Assembly (NCBI GenBank): GCA_025517425.1
Contig: JAOPJY010000001.1
Span: forward strand, 1,474,217-1,538,216
Direction of reading: 5' to 3'
DNA length: 64,000 bases
Source: Halobacteria archaeon AArc-dxtr1
Lineage (GTDB): Archaea > Halobacteriota > Halobacteria > Halobacteriales > Natrialbaceae
Each line of letters begins with the position of its first letter. Positions within the stretch are counted from its first letter, which is position 1. The notes under the pieces are model-generated. The model saw only the letters and a program-made list of their open reading frames with translations, was not told the origin of the DNA and did no database searches. Positions 1-8,192 of the stretch are shown here, piece by piece. The position numbers were made by a program, and so were the translations under genes.

Positions 1-1109
1 GAGCCGGTGTCGTCGCCGAGACAGAGCCGTCCACCGGCGTAGGCGGGTTCGGCGGTGGTGACACCGTCGAGACCGATCCCTTTCTTCGAGAAGAGCCAGC
101 CACGAACCTTCCGGGTGCCAAACTGCGTGTCCGTGACGTGGCAGTAACCGTCCGCCGCCGCGACGAAGACCGCGTCGTCGATCACCGTCGGGGCAGTCGT
201 AAACGCGTCGCGAATCTGGTAGGTGAACCACGTCTGGCCCGTCGCAGCGTCGAGTGCGAGCATGAGCCCGTCGTCGTCGGCGACGTAGACGCGATCTGGC
301 GCCTCGTCGGGAGCGACGACCACCGGTCCGCCGACGACCGTCCCATCGATCGGCGCTGTCCAGATCGACTCGTCGTCCGTGTCGGCGTCGTCGGCGTCCG
401 TGGCGGGGGTGTCGGCGTCCGTGGCGGGGGTGTCGGCGTCAGCGGCGGGGGTGTCAGCGGCGAGGGTGTCAGCGTCCGCAGCGGTATCGTCGTTTGGAGC
501 GGGGGCAGGGTCTGCAGCGAAATCGTCTGATTCCGCCCGAGAATCGGACGAACTGCTGTCGTTGGCAGCCGTCCGGAAGGCGCGAACGTCCTCGTCGCGC
601 GTCCCGACGAAGACGCGGCCGTCGTGGACCGCAGGGGTTCCGACAACGGGGGCGTTGATTCGTCGCGTCCAGCGTTCCTCGCCCGTTTCGACGGCGAGTG
701 CAGAGACACCCGCGGCATGGCCGACAACGAGGAGATCGCCGTCTGCCGTCGGAGGAGCCTCGACGGGTCCGGGAACCGAGACGCCCCAGCGCGGCTCGCC
801 GGAGCGCGCGTCGAGCGCGCGGACGGTTCCGTCGCGAGTCACGAACGCAACGACGTCGCCCGTTCGAATCGGCGCGTGTACCGCGGCATCGGTATCGAAG
901 CGCCACCGGCGGTCGCCGGTGTGTCTGTCGACCGCCACGATGCCGATTTCGGTACCGGCGTAGACGGCATTCCGATCGAGGATTGGCGATCCGATCGGCG
1001 TGGCGTCGAGATCAGCGGTCCAGGAGACGTCCGGTCGGGGCGGTGACGAGACCTCGTCTCGGCGCCCCGAGTTACGTTCGTCGCCGCGAAACTGTGTCCA
1101 CTCGCTCAC
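1..1109 (-). CDS. PQQ-type beta-propeller repeat protein (3' end outside window)
   Basis: Partial gene: about 369 codons are present and the C-terminus lies beyond the left edge. The frame from a GTG at 1109 begins SEWTQFRGDERNSG, the typical opening of BamB/PQQ-like propellers, and then shows blade motifs such as AVYAGTEIG, VYVADDDGLM and LDAATGQTWF. No signal peptide is visible, so it is probably cytoplasmic; the role of haloarchaeal members is mostly unknown. An acidic Ala/Asp/Thr/Pro segment built from DTPA(A/T)DA units interrupts the propeller at roughly 380-475. The GTG was chosen because a TATA-like box lies about 27 nt upstream, which suits leaderless translation. Confidence 0.85.
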   Translation of the reverse strand, partial: MSEWTQFRGDERNSGRRDEVSSPPRPDVSWTADLDATPIGSPILDRNAVYAGTEIGIVAVDRHTGDRRWRFDTDAAVHAPIRTGDVVAFVTRDGTVRALDARSGEPRWGVSVPGPVEAPPTADGDLLVVGHAAGVSALAVETGEERWTRRINAPVVGTPAVHDGRVFVGTRDEDVRAFRTAANDSSSSDSRAESDDFAADPAPAPNDDTAADADTLAADTPAADADTPATDADTPATDADDADTDDESIWTAPIDGTVVGGPVVVAPDEAPDRVYVADDDGLMLALDAATGQTWFTYQIRDAFTTAPTVIDDAVFVAAADGYCHVTDTQFGTRKVRGWLFSKKGIGLDGVTTAEPAYAGGRLCLGDDTG

Positions 1110-1130
1110 TGGCCGGGCGTTTCGACTCGG

Positions 1131-1140
1131 ACAGTATAAG
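1131..1140 (-). promoter_or_regulatory. TATA-like box of the PQQ-repeat gene
   Basis: Read on the minus strand this is CTTATACTGT, centred about 27 nt before the GTG at 1109. This is the spacing expected of a haloarchaeal promoter that starts transcription at the start codon. It is a single-site match by eye. Confidence 0.5.
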
Positions 1141-1181
1141 CGATCCGACACAGTACGAACGGAGGGCGGTCAAACGGCGAC

Positions 1182-1817
1182 TCACTCCCAGGGGTGCGTT
1201 CCGCCCTGGCTCGGCCAGAGCGGATACCAGTACTCCTTCTCGCGCTCGATCTCGAGTTCGCCGTCTAAGGCGGACTCGAGTGTGAACTCGACGCTGGAGT
1301 CGCGCTCGCGGCCGGCTCGGGGCGCGAAGGGGTAGAATCGACCGCGACGAAACGAGTAGATCCAGTAGACGCGTCCGTCCACGTCGTCGCCGCCACGCAG
1401 GCGATCGGCTGGCTCGCGATAGGCGAAGACGGCCGCCAGCAGCCGCGAGCCGTAGCCGTGCTCGATGAACGTATCCGCGGCGAAGTGCATGCTCGTGACG
1501 AGGTCCTCCGGATCGTTCTCCTCCAGGACGACCCAGCGGTAGCCGTGGTCGTCCGCGGTGAGGTCGAACTCGGTGCCGGTGGTTTCGCGGCCGGCTTCCA
1601 GAATCGCCTCGACCTCCTCGACGGCCTCGCGAAAGGTTCGGGAGTCGACGCCGGCGAAACAGAGCGCACCCGCGTTGGCGGACTCGAAGCCAAGGTCGGC
1701 CGACATCGTGATGTAGGCGGTGCTCATCCCGAAGAGGTCGTCCGGATCGGCGTCGCGGGAGGCGTCGGCTTCGGCGCGTAGGCCGAGTACCGACCGGAGG
1801 CCGTCGAGCAGTCCCAT
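1182..1817 (-). CDS. pspAB: PspA-associated protein PspAB
   Basis: A 211-residue soluble acidic protein beginning MGLLDGLRSVLGL, with a C-terminal motif KEYWYPLWPSQGG. The composition and the position directly behind htpX match the archaeal PspAB family, which is linked to the phage-shock (PspA) membrane-stress response together with HtpX. It starts 24 nt after the htpX stop on the same strand, so the two are probably co-transcribed. The biochemical role of PspAB is unknown. No transmembrane segment is seen. The family call rests on resemblance and context, not on a search. Confidence 0.75.
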   Translation of the reverse strand: MGLLDGLRSVLGLRAEADASRDADPDDLFGMSTAYITMSADLGFESANAGALCFAGVDSRTFREAVEEVEAILEAGRETTGTEFDLTADDHGYRWVVLEENDPEDLVTSMHFAADTFIEHGYGSRLLAAVFAYREPADRLRGGDDVDGRVYWIYSFRRGRFYPFAPRAGRERDSSVEFTLESALDGELEIEREKEYWYPLWPSQGGTHPWE

Positions 1818-1841
1818 GGTTCGTGTGGGGTCGCCGACCCC

Positions 1842-2726
1842 TTAGAAACCACTCATCTCTCGCTCGAGCTGGCGGAGCTGTTCGACCCGGCGCTCGGTCG
1901 AGGGGTGAGTGCTAAACAGCTTTCCGACGATGCCGGACTTCAGCGGGATGATGAAGAAGGCGTTCATCTCGGCTTCCTCCCGCATGTCCGTGTCAGGGAC
2001 CTTGTCGACCTCACCGGAGATCGTCATGAGCGCGGAGGCGAGCGCCGCCGGATTACCCGTAATGGCGGCCGCGCCGCGGTCGGCAGCGAACTCGCGGTAC
2101 CGCGAGAGCGCCCGAATGAGGATGTAGCTGATGATCCAGACGAGCAGCGAGACGAGGATTGCGACCACGATACCACCACCGCCGCGGCCGCCGCCGCGGC
2201 TTCGGCCGCCGCCGAAGAACGCCCCCCACCGGACGATCATGAACGCGATCGTCGAGAGGAACGAGGCGATCGTCATCACCATCATGTCGCGATTCTTGAC
2301 GTGAGCGAGCTCGTGGGCGATGACGCCGTCGAGTTCCTCCTGGTTGAGCGATCGCAGTAGCCCGGTCGTCACCGCGACGGCGGCGTTTTTTTGGTTTCGA
2401 CCGGTGGCGAAGGCGTTGGGAACGTTCGAGTCGACAACGGCGACGTTCGGCTTCGGTAGATCTGCCTGCTGGGAGAGGCGTTCGACGGATGCGTGTAGCT
2501 GTGGGTACTCCTCGGCCGAGACCGTCTTCGCGCCCATGCTCCTCAGCGTGAGCGTGTCGCTGAAGTAGTACTGGACGAGTGAGAAGCCGCCGAAGATCAC
2601 GACGAAAATCACGAAACTCCCCATGTACGCAGCGATTGCTCCGGCGAAGACGATGTACAGCACGAACAGCAGGAACATCGTGAGGAACATCCGAAACCGA
2701 AGCCCCCAGTCCGCCTTCCAGTCCAT
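1842..2726 (-). CDS. htpX: HtpX-family membrane zinc metalloprotease (M48B)
   Basis: A 294-residue membrane protease. Two N-terminal hydrophobic segments (about residues 12-52) precede the zinc motif HELAH at 138-142, with the later Glu ligand in the REFAADRGA segment. A Gly/Arg-rich loop (about 174-185) separates further membrane segments. HtpX degrades damaged membrane proteins with its active site on the cytoplasmic side. On the minus strand a TATA-like element near 2749-2757 lies about 27 nt before the ATG, so the transcript is probably leaderless. It is the first gene of a pair with pspAB. Confidence 0.93.
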   Translation of the reverse strand: MDWKADWGLRFRMFLTMFLLFVLYIVFAGAIAAYMGSFVIFVVIFGGFSLVQYYFSDTLTLRSMGAKTVSAEEYPQLHASVERLSQQADLPKPNVAVVDSNVPNAFATGRNQKNAAVAVTTGLLRSLNQEELDGVIAHELAHVKNRDMMVMTIASFLSTIAFMIVRWGAFFGGGRSRGGGRGGGGIVVAILVSLLVWIISYILIRALSRYREFAADRGAAAITGNPAALASALMTISGEVDKVPDTDMREEAEMNAFFIIPLKSGIVGKLFSTHPSTERRVEQLRQLEREMSGF

Positions 2727-3166
2727 GTCACAAGGTACGGTCCGAGGGGATAAGTATCACACGAGTGACGCCACGGAGTACCGAGCCGATTTCGCCGGTG
2801 GCCACGCCACAACCCCTTGACTTCGTATGGAAACCGTGGGATGAGAGCTCGTCTGACATGGGTTTCGAGCTCTGGGTGTGACAGACGGCAGACGAGTGGC
2901 AGACGGTGGCCTACGAAGGGGTCGTCGTACGGAATCGGATCGGGAGTCGAAAACGAAGCCACCGGCTCTCGAGCGCTCTAACCGGTGCGTGTCGGTCCGT
3001 TCGACGAACGTGTCGATGGGAGTCCCCAACAAGACCCCCGTTTCGCGTGGAAGCGAGCGCCGGTTCTCGAACCCCCTCATTTCGTGTGGAGTTCTCACGT
3101 GGTGAAACGAACCGAAAGCCGATCACGAGCGCGCCGTTTAACAGGCATAGTCCCCAACTGGCGCCA
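2727..3166. other. Divergent intergenic region htpX/nmd3
   Basis: This 440-bp gap holds the htpX promoter at its left end and, on the plus strand, a GTTTAAC element near 3136-3142 about 28 nt before the nmd3 ATG. The open frame extending upstream of nmd3 from 2906 is Arg/Ser-rich, unlike haloarchaeal proteins, and is not taken as coding. Nothing else is recognised. Confidence 0.5.
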
Positions 3167-4369
3167 ATGAGTGATTCGCGTGCGTTCTGTCCCCGGTGTG
3201 GGACACCGCTTTCCGACACCCACCGTGAGCCGACGGTAGCAGCGAGCGATGGCTCCGACACCGACGCGAGCGCCGCGGGCGGGCACGTATCGGCTGGCGA
3301 CACATCACCAGCCGACACAGATTCCGACACCGGTGTCGCCGAATCGGTGCGCCACTGCGACGAGTGTTACTTCGAGGCGTTCGAGTTTGTCGACGCGCCC
3401 GACCGGATCGACGTGCAGGTCTGTGCACGCTGCGGGGCGGTTCACCGAGGAAATCGGTGGCTCGACGTCGGCGCCGACGATTACACCGACGTCGCAATCG
3501 AGGCGGTGAGCGAGGCGATCGCAGTCCACGTCGACGTCGCCGACGTCGCCTGGCAGGTCGAACCCGAGCAGATCGATCCGAACACGATCCGGATGCACTG
3601 TTACTTCACGGGTGTCGTGCGAGACCAGGCAGTCGAAGAGCAAGTAACGGTCCCGGTTCGGATCGCCCGCCAGACCTGCCAGCGCTGTGGCCGAATCGCG
3701 GGCGACTACTACGCCAGCATCGTCCAGATCCGGGCCGAGGATCGGAGCCCGGCAGCAGACGAAATCGATCGCGCGAAAGAGATCGCCCACGACGTCGTCG
3801 ACGAGATGGAGGCGACGGGCGACCGCAACGCCTTCGTCACGGAGACGAGCGAAACTGACGACGGGCTGAATATCAAGGTCTCGACCAACAAGATCGGGAA
3901 GAAAGTCTCGAACAAGATGGTCGAGGAGTTCGGCGGCACGGTAAACGACGCCGAAACCCTCGTCACGGAGGACGAAGACGGCAACGAGGTCTACCGCGTT
4001 ACCTTCGCCGTCCGGCTACCGCCGTACCGCTCCGGCGACGTGATCGACCTGGCGGACGACGACGACGGGCCCGTTCTCGTCCGCAGCGCTCGCGGTAACC
4101 TGAAGGGCGTCCGACTGACGACCGGCGAGCGCTACGAGGCGAGCTACGAAGAGGGCAACTCGCCGGACGCGCGAAAGCTGGGCGACCGCGACGATGCCGT
4201 CGAGACGACGGTCGTCACCGTCGAAGACGAGCGCGCAATCCAAGTGCTAGATCCCGAGACCTACCAGGCAACGACGATCTCCCGGCCGGAGTACGTCGAT
4301 CCCGACGCAGAGACAGTTCCGGTTCTCAAGAGCCGCGCGGGGCTCCACATCTTGCCCGACGATGAGTGA
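3167..4369 (+). CDS. nmd3: NMD3-family ribosome-associated zinc-finger protein
   Basis: A 400-residue homologue of eukaryotic NMD3, the 60S export adaptor; in archaea it probably acts in late large-subunit maturation or as an anti-association factor. Four CxxC pairs at residues 8/11, 64/67, 86/89 and 171/174 form the N-terminal zinc-binding module. An Asp/Ser/Thr-rich insertion at about 22-60 splits the first and second pairs. The ATG at 3167 is chosen because MSDSRAFCPRCG begins the zinc module and a TATA-like GTTTAAC sits 28 nt upstream. It overlaps the next gene by 8 nt, so the two are translationally coupled. Confidence 0.88.
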   Translation: MSDSRAFCPRCGTPLSDTHREPTVAASDGSDTDASAAGGHVSAGDTSPADTDSDTGVAESVRHCDECYFEAFEFVDAPDRIDVQVCARCGAVHRGNRWLDVGADDYTDVAIEAVSEAIAVHVDVADVAWQVEPEQIDPNTIRMHCYFTGVVRDQAVEEQVTVPVRIARQTCQRCGRIAGDYYASIVQIRAEDRSPAADEIDRAKEIAHDVVDEMEATGDRNAFVTETSETDDGLNIKVSTNKIGKKVSNKMVEEFGGTVNDAETLVTEDEDGNEVYRVTFAVRLPPYRSGDVIDLADDDDGPVLVRSARGNLKGVRLTTGERYEASYEEGNSPDARKLGDRDDAVETTVVTVEDERAIQVLDPETYQATTISRPEYVDPDAETVPVLKSRAGLHILPDDE

Positions 4370-5540
4370 GCCAGACGGCTCATCACCGTCTGGCGGTAAC
4401 GACGGCGAGCAATCGACGGCGGTGGCGCTCGCCGCCGTCGTCGAAAAGCCACGATCCGAGACAGCCATCGCCGCCCTTCGTGCGGAAGGCGTCTACGACG
4501 ACGCACGCCACGTCCAGGAGTACGGGCCGGAGACGGTCGCACTCCCAGTTACGGAGCCGCCAGCGGAGACGCGAGTTCGAGCGGTGATCCGGCAGATCGA
4601 TCCGGAGTACCGAAGCAAGAGTCTCGAGGCGCTGCTGACAGAACGCGGCTGGAGCGAGGCGGAGCTGGCGTCGGCGCCGGGTTCGTGGGCCGTAATCGGC
4701 TCGAACGTCCTCGTGACGCTTCCCGCCGACTGTCCGGACGAGAGTGCGGTGGGCGAGGCGCTGTTGACACTCCACGGCGAAGCGGAGACCGTCCTCGCGG
4801 ACGAGGGGATCGAAAACGACGGCGTCGAGGGAACTCACCGAGAGCCGAAGACACGCCTGCTGGCTGGCGATCCCGAGACGGAGACGATCCACGTCGAACA
4901 CGGGACGAAGTACGCCCTCGACCCGACCCGGGTAATGTTCTCCCCGGGAAATCAGGCCGAGCGCGTTCGGATGGGCGAGGTGGTTGTAGGGAGGGATGAG
5001 TCGATTTCAGGGAGGGATGAGTCGAACAGAGAGCGCGTCTTCGACATGTTCGCCGGCATCGGCTACTTCACGCTGCCGATGGCCCGGGCCGGCGCGCAGG
5101 TGACCGCAGCCGAGATCAACCCGACGGCGTTTCGCTATCTGCTCGAGAACGCAGTCTTGAACGACGTCACAGAGCGCGTCGACGCCTACCGGGCCGACTG
5201 CCAGGAGGTCGCAGCAGATGTGACGGCCGACCGGGTCGTGATGGGGTACTACGGGGCCGGCGGCGAGGCGAGAGAGAGTGGTGGCGAGCAGAGAGAGACA
5301 GCGCCGCGGTCCCGGGAAGCCCACGAGTACCTTCCCGCCGCACTCGAGGCGCTGGTTCCTGGCGGCGTCGTCCACTACCACGAGGCGACGCCGGAGTCAC
5401 AGCTGTGGGAACGCCCGATCGAACGGCTCGAGGCAGCCGTCGAGGCGACAGACCGAACGGTGGGACAACTCGAAACGCGACGGGTCAAGAGCCACAGCGC
5501 GGGCGTCGCCCACGTCGTCGTCGACGCCGTGATCGAGTGA
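4362..5540 (+). CDS. taw2: Class I SAM-dependent tRNA-modifying enzyme, Taw2/Trm5-like
   Basis: A 392-residue protein with an N-terminal tRNA-binding part and a Rossmann domain whose SAM site is DMFAGIGYFTLPMA (from about residue 228). The catalytic-region motif VVMGYYG near 290 fits Taw2 (aminocarboxypropyl transfer to 4-demethylwyosine-37 of tRNA-Phe) better than Trm5, which carries an NLP-type motif. Two low-complexity insertions are seen: a duplicated 7-codon unit (4988-5025) just before the SAM domain and an Arg/Glu/Ser stretch near 5265-5315. It overlaps nmd3, a translation-related neighbour. Trm5b remains an alternative. Confidence 0.75.
   Translation: MSEPDGSSPSGGNDGEQSTAVALAAVVEKPRSETAIAALRAEGVYDDARHVQEYGPETVALPVTEPPAETRVRAVIRQIDPEYRSKSLEALLTERGWSEAELASAPGSWAVIGSNVLVTLPADCPDESAVGEALLTLHGEAETVLADEGIENDGVEGTHREPKTRLLAGDPETETIHVEHGTKYALDPTRVMFSPGNQAERVRMGEVVVGRDESISGRDESNRERVFDMFAGIGYFTLPMARAGAQVTAAEINPTAFRYLLENAVLNDVTERVDAYRADCQEVAADVTADRVVMGYYGAGGEARESGGEQRETAPRSREAHEYLPAALEALVPGGVVHYHEATPESQLWERPIERLEAAVEATDRTVGQLETRRVKSHSAGVAHVVVDAVIE
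4988..5025 (+). repeat. In-frame tandem repeat inside taw2
   Basis: A 17-nt direct repeat (AGGGAGGGATGAGTCGA) occurs at 4988-5004 and 5009-5025 with a 21-nt period, so one unit is exactly seven codons and the protein reads GRDES twice. It lies at the junction between the N-terminal part and the SAM domain. Confidence 0.85.
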
Positions 5541-5591
5541 CGGGGGTGGCAGGTCGTGACATTCATACTTCCCCGAATCGAAGGGCCGGCA

Positions 5592-5678
5592 ATGAGCAAA
5601 GGACAGGCTATCGCCCTCGGGTTCGCCGTGCTGATGGCGACGTCGATGATCGCGATGCCGGCGATGTACCTCTTTTAG
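5592..5678 (+). CDS. 28-residue single-span membrane microprotein
   Basis: A short frame with ATG at 5592 and TAG at 5676 encodes 28 residues, MSKGQAIALG then a hydrophobic run ending PAMYLF. Almost the whole peptide is one predicted membrane span. A TATA-like TTCATAC lies about 27 nt upstream, consistent with its own leaderless promoter after taw2. Similar tiny Met/Ala-rich peptides occur in other haloarchaea as I recall, but I know no function. It sits between taw2 and the convergent helicase gene. Confidence 0.6.
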   Translation: MSKGQAIALGFAVLMATSMIAMPAMYLF

Positions 5679-5711
5679 GCAGCCGGCTGGTCGAGCGAAA
5701 GGCGACCAGCG

Positions 5712-7592
5712 TCAGCGATCAGTGTCCCAGACGTCGGCTAACGGACTGGATCGCGAGCGACGCCCGGAGCTACTGTCGGTAGACCGGTCTGCGGTTCGCG
5801 CCCGGGTCGTCTCCCTGCTGGCGTCGGTGCCGGAATGTGAGCCGGCGTTGTCCGAACTGCCGGTCGACGACTCGAGGGCGGCCCGGGGCTCGAACGGCGG
5901 GAGGTCGGGATGGCTCATCCGCTCGATCTGGGCGGCGAACCAGTCTGGTGTGTCGGTTCGGGCGCGCTCGAAGAGATCGAGTAAGCTCGAGTCGGCGACG
6001 TAGGTCGCACCGTAGTCGTCGGGCGCACGGACGACCCGGCCGCAGGCCTGGATGACGGTTCGCAGGGCGGACCGGTAGTACCAGGCCCACTGGCCCTCCT
6101 CGAGTCGGTGAGCCACCCGGGAGTCGCCCGTGTTGAGGAAGGGGGCCTTACAGAGCACCTGAAAGCGACAGAGGTCGCCTTTCAGGTCGAGGGCCTCCTC
6201 CATCTTCACCGAGAGGAAGACGTCGGGGTCGTCGCTTCGCTTCCAGTCTTCTAAATCCGCGTCGCGGTTCTCGCGCGAGTGCGTGCGAACACGGTCGCCG
6301 ACGCCGAAGTCAGAGAGCAGTTCGGCGAGGCGCTCCTGGATCGCGTAAGAGTGGGCGTGAACGAGCCCCTTCTCGTCGGGGTGGTGTTGCATAATTCGGA
6401 CGATAACCCGAGCGAGTTTCGGCAGCGTCTCGGCGCGCTCGTCGTAGGTCATCTTCCCCTGCGTGACGTCGTACAGCGGCCGGTTCTCGACGGGGAAAGT
6501 GTGGCCGACGTCGACGAGGGCGACGTTGTCGGGAGTCAGGCCGACCTGGCGACAGAAGGCGTCCTTATTGAGGATGGTCGCCGAGAGCAGCGCGAACTTG
6601 TTGCCCCGGTCCCAGACGGTGTGTGCGAGGTACTTCTCGGGGTTCATCGGCTTGATCGTCAGCGGGCCGCCCGCGGGGTCGTCGGCGTCGTCGTCCGCCG
6701 AATCGGCACTGTCGTCAGCCGACGGCTCGGCCTGATCGACCAGCCACGTCGTCGGACTCTGGGGGTCGCGGTAGTCCGAGACGAACCACTCTAAGTCGCC
6801 GATCAGCTCCTGGAGGCGGTCACGCTCACGGACGTCCGCCGGCGTCAGCGTCTCCTGGGCGAGTAGGTCGTCTTTGCGCCGGCCGCAGGTCTGGGCGAGG
6901 TTCTCGGCGTACCGGGCAGCGCGCTCGACCGAGTCGACGGCCGGCACCCGCAGCTCGTCCCAGAAGGGGACCGAGCGGGGGCCGAGCTGAATCGTTGCGT
7001 ACATTTCGGCCCACTCCGCCAAGCCGTGGGCCTCGTCGATCACGACGGTGTCGCGCTTGCGAAACACGTCGCTGCCGGCGGTCTGCATGAAGTACGCGAG
7101 CGTCATCGCCGCGATCGATCGATTGGAAGCGATCGCCCGATCCGAGAAGTACGGACAGCGGTGGCGCACGGAGCAGTCGTAGCCGCGCTCGCGGACGCAG
7201 GGCGCCTGATTGACCGGCGTCGTCTCCTCGCCGGGCAGGATACAGGTGTAGTTCGACTTCCCGCGGATCACGTTCAGGTCGGCGAGCAGGTCGTCGCTGG
7301 CGACGTCGTCGAGTTGGGAGACCTGTGGCGTCGTGTAGTAGGCGCCGGTGGCCTCGCTGGGCTCGGCATCGTCAGCCGACCGAGCACAGCCCGCAATGGC
7401 GCGTGCGAGAAGCGACTTGCCGCTGCCAGTCGGGGCGCGCACGAGGACCACGTCGTTACCGGCTGCGAACGCGTCTTGGATGTCCTGTAGGGCCTGCTCC
7501 TGATTCCCGCGGTAGCTCGGGGCGGGAAACTCCTCGAAGATCCGCTCGGGGTTCACCGTTCGGGGTACCGACCGGCCGACTCCTAAAAGCAC
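5712..7592 (-). CDS. XPD/DinG-like Fe-S superfamily 2 DNA helicase
   Basis: A 626-residue ATP-dependent helicase. Walker A APTGSGKS at 53-60 and the DEAH box at 186-189 flank four cysteines at 117, 132, 140 and 146, which is the 4Fe-4S arrangement of XPD/Rad3/FancJ/DinG helicases. The C-terminal helicase domain includes QACGRVVRAPDD (motif VI). An acidic Asp/Ala insertion occurs before KPMNPEKYLAHTVWD. The last ~60 residues are Ser/Arg-rich and probably disordered. The longest frame starts at a GTG at 7592; a second GTG at 7556 (VNPERIFEEFPAP) matches the usual family start and may be the real one. Confidence 0.88.
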   Translation of the reverse strand: MLLGVGRSVPRTVNPERIFEEFPAPSYRGNQEQALQDIQDAFAAGNDVVLVRAPTGSGKSLLARAIAGCARSADDAEPSEATGAYYTTPQVSQLDDVASDDLLADLNVIRGKSNYTCILPGEETTPVNQAPCVRERGYDCSVRHRCPYFSDRAIASNRSIAAMTLAYFMQTAGSDVFRKRDTVVIDEAHGLAEWAEMYATIQLGPRSVPFWDELRVPAVDSVERAARYAENLAQTCGRRKDDLLAQETLTPADVRERDRLQELIGDLEWFVSDYRDPQSPTTWLVDQAEPSADDSADSADDDADDPAGGPLTIKPMNPEKYLAHTVWDRGNKFALLSATILNKDAFCRQVGLTPDNVALVDVGHTFPVENRPLYDVTQGKMTYDERAETLPKLARVIVRIMQHHPDEKGLVHAHSYAIQERLAELLSDFGVGDRVRTHSRENRDADLEDWKRSDDPDVFLSVKMEEALDLKGDLCRFQVLCKAPFLNTGDSRVAHRLEEGQWAWYYRSALRTVIQACGRVVRAPDDYGATYVADSSLLDLFERARTDTPDWFAAQIERMSHPDLPPFEPRAALESSTGSSDNAGSHSGTDASRETTRARTADRSTDSSSGRRSRSSPLADVWDTDR

Positions 7593-7690
7593 CGAACCGT
7601 CTCCGGGCGCGACGCGAGTCGTAAATACTGCGAGCCGAAACGCCGTCCTATCGCAACCGTATCCGCCGCCAACCTCGACGTAGGCGGACG

Positions 7691-7700
7691 ATTACAAATA
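7691..7700 (+). promoter_or_regulatory. TATA-like box upstream of the tRNA-like gene
   Basis: ATTACAAATA ends 27 nt before the predicted 5' end of the tRNA-like RNA at 7727, the normal spacing for archaeal tRNA promoters. The surrounding DNA is GC-rich, so the A/T cluster stands out. Confidence 0.5.
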
Positions 7701-7726
7701 CGAACCCCGCCGTTGGTCGAGAGCGA

Positions 7727-7814
7727 GGAAGGGTCGCTCAGCGGAAGAGCACCGCGGGCCACCTGGTCCGCGGCGGCCTCACGGCCGCGTGGCGTTCGAA
7801 TCCCACCCCTTCCG
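7727..7814 (+). tRNA. tRNA-like RNA gene with aberrant anticodon arm
   Basis: The ends pair as a perfect 7-bp acceptor stem (GGAAGGG 7727-7733 with CCCTTCC 7807-7813) with a G discriminator at 7814. The D arm is canonical (GCTC, loop AGCGGAA, GAGC) and the T loop is TTCGAAT (7795-7801). The T stem pairs fully only if C7793 bulges. The middle folds as a 9-bp hairpin with an ACCT tetraloop (7752-7773), so there is no 7-nt anticodon loop with U33. It is followed by a 6-bp arm with a TCAC loop (7773-7788), like a long variable arm. A decayed tRNA, a tRNA with an unrecognised intron, or a tRNA-like RNA are all possible. A TATA-like box lies 27 nt upstream. Confidence 0.5.
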
Positions 7815-7826
7815 TTCTCGCCGAAC

Positions 7827-8072
7827 TCACTCCTCGCGAAGCGTCGAGGACTCCTCGTCGACCGATTCGAGAGCCTCGACGGTCGACGCGGTCGGCTCGT
7901 CGGGCAGCGCATCGAGACACGGATAACACAGCAGGTGTGTCGAACCGTCGGCGAGTTCGAGAGTCATCGCCGTCCCGTCGCTGCCGTCGCGCTCGCCGAA
8001 CGTCCAGACGTTGGCGATACCGCCCGCGACCGAGACAGTGCGCCCACAGCCGTCGCAGCTGTTCGTTGCCAT
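7827..8072 (-). CDS. Small zinc-ribbon protein (DUF7561-like)
   Basis: An 81-residue protein from the ATG at 8072, with CDGCG near the N-terminus (residues 6-9) and CYPC in the middle. These form a two-CxxC zinc knuckle around a short beta-rich segment, followed by an acidic tail. It resembles a haloarchaea-only small-protein family (DUF7561 by memory). Function is unknown. The frame continues upstream to 8120, but that extension is Arg/Pro-rich and lacks support. Its 3' end lies only 12 nt from the tRNA-like gene on the other strand. Confidence 0.7.
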   Translation of the reverse strand: MATNSCDGCGRTVSVAGGIANVWTFGERDGSDGTAMTLELADGSTHLLCYPCLDALPDEPTASTVEALESVDEESSTLREE

Positions 8073-8192
8073 ACTCGCGTCTCGGGGCCGGCCGTGGAAA
8101 GTCGTTGCCCCGGTTGGCACGTTTGAGAGCCACTGGCGGTGGCGATTCCGTCGCTATCGAAGGGGTCACAGTCGACAACGCGGCAGAATGGC

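Noticed and set aside
2906-3166. N-terminal extension of NMD3
   Set aside because: Arg/Ser-rich, unlike the acidic proteome, and the zinc module plus a TATA-like box support the ATG at 3167.
7727-7814. Ordinary tRNA-Val(CAC) with an intron
   Set aside because: CTCACGG could serve as an anticodon loop with a CGCGG/CCGCG stem, but this would leave no bases for the variable region and break the T stem.
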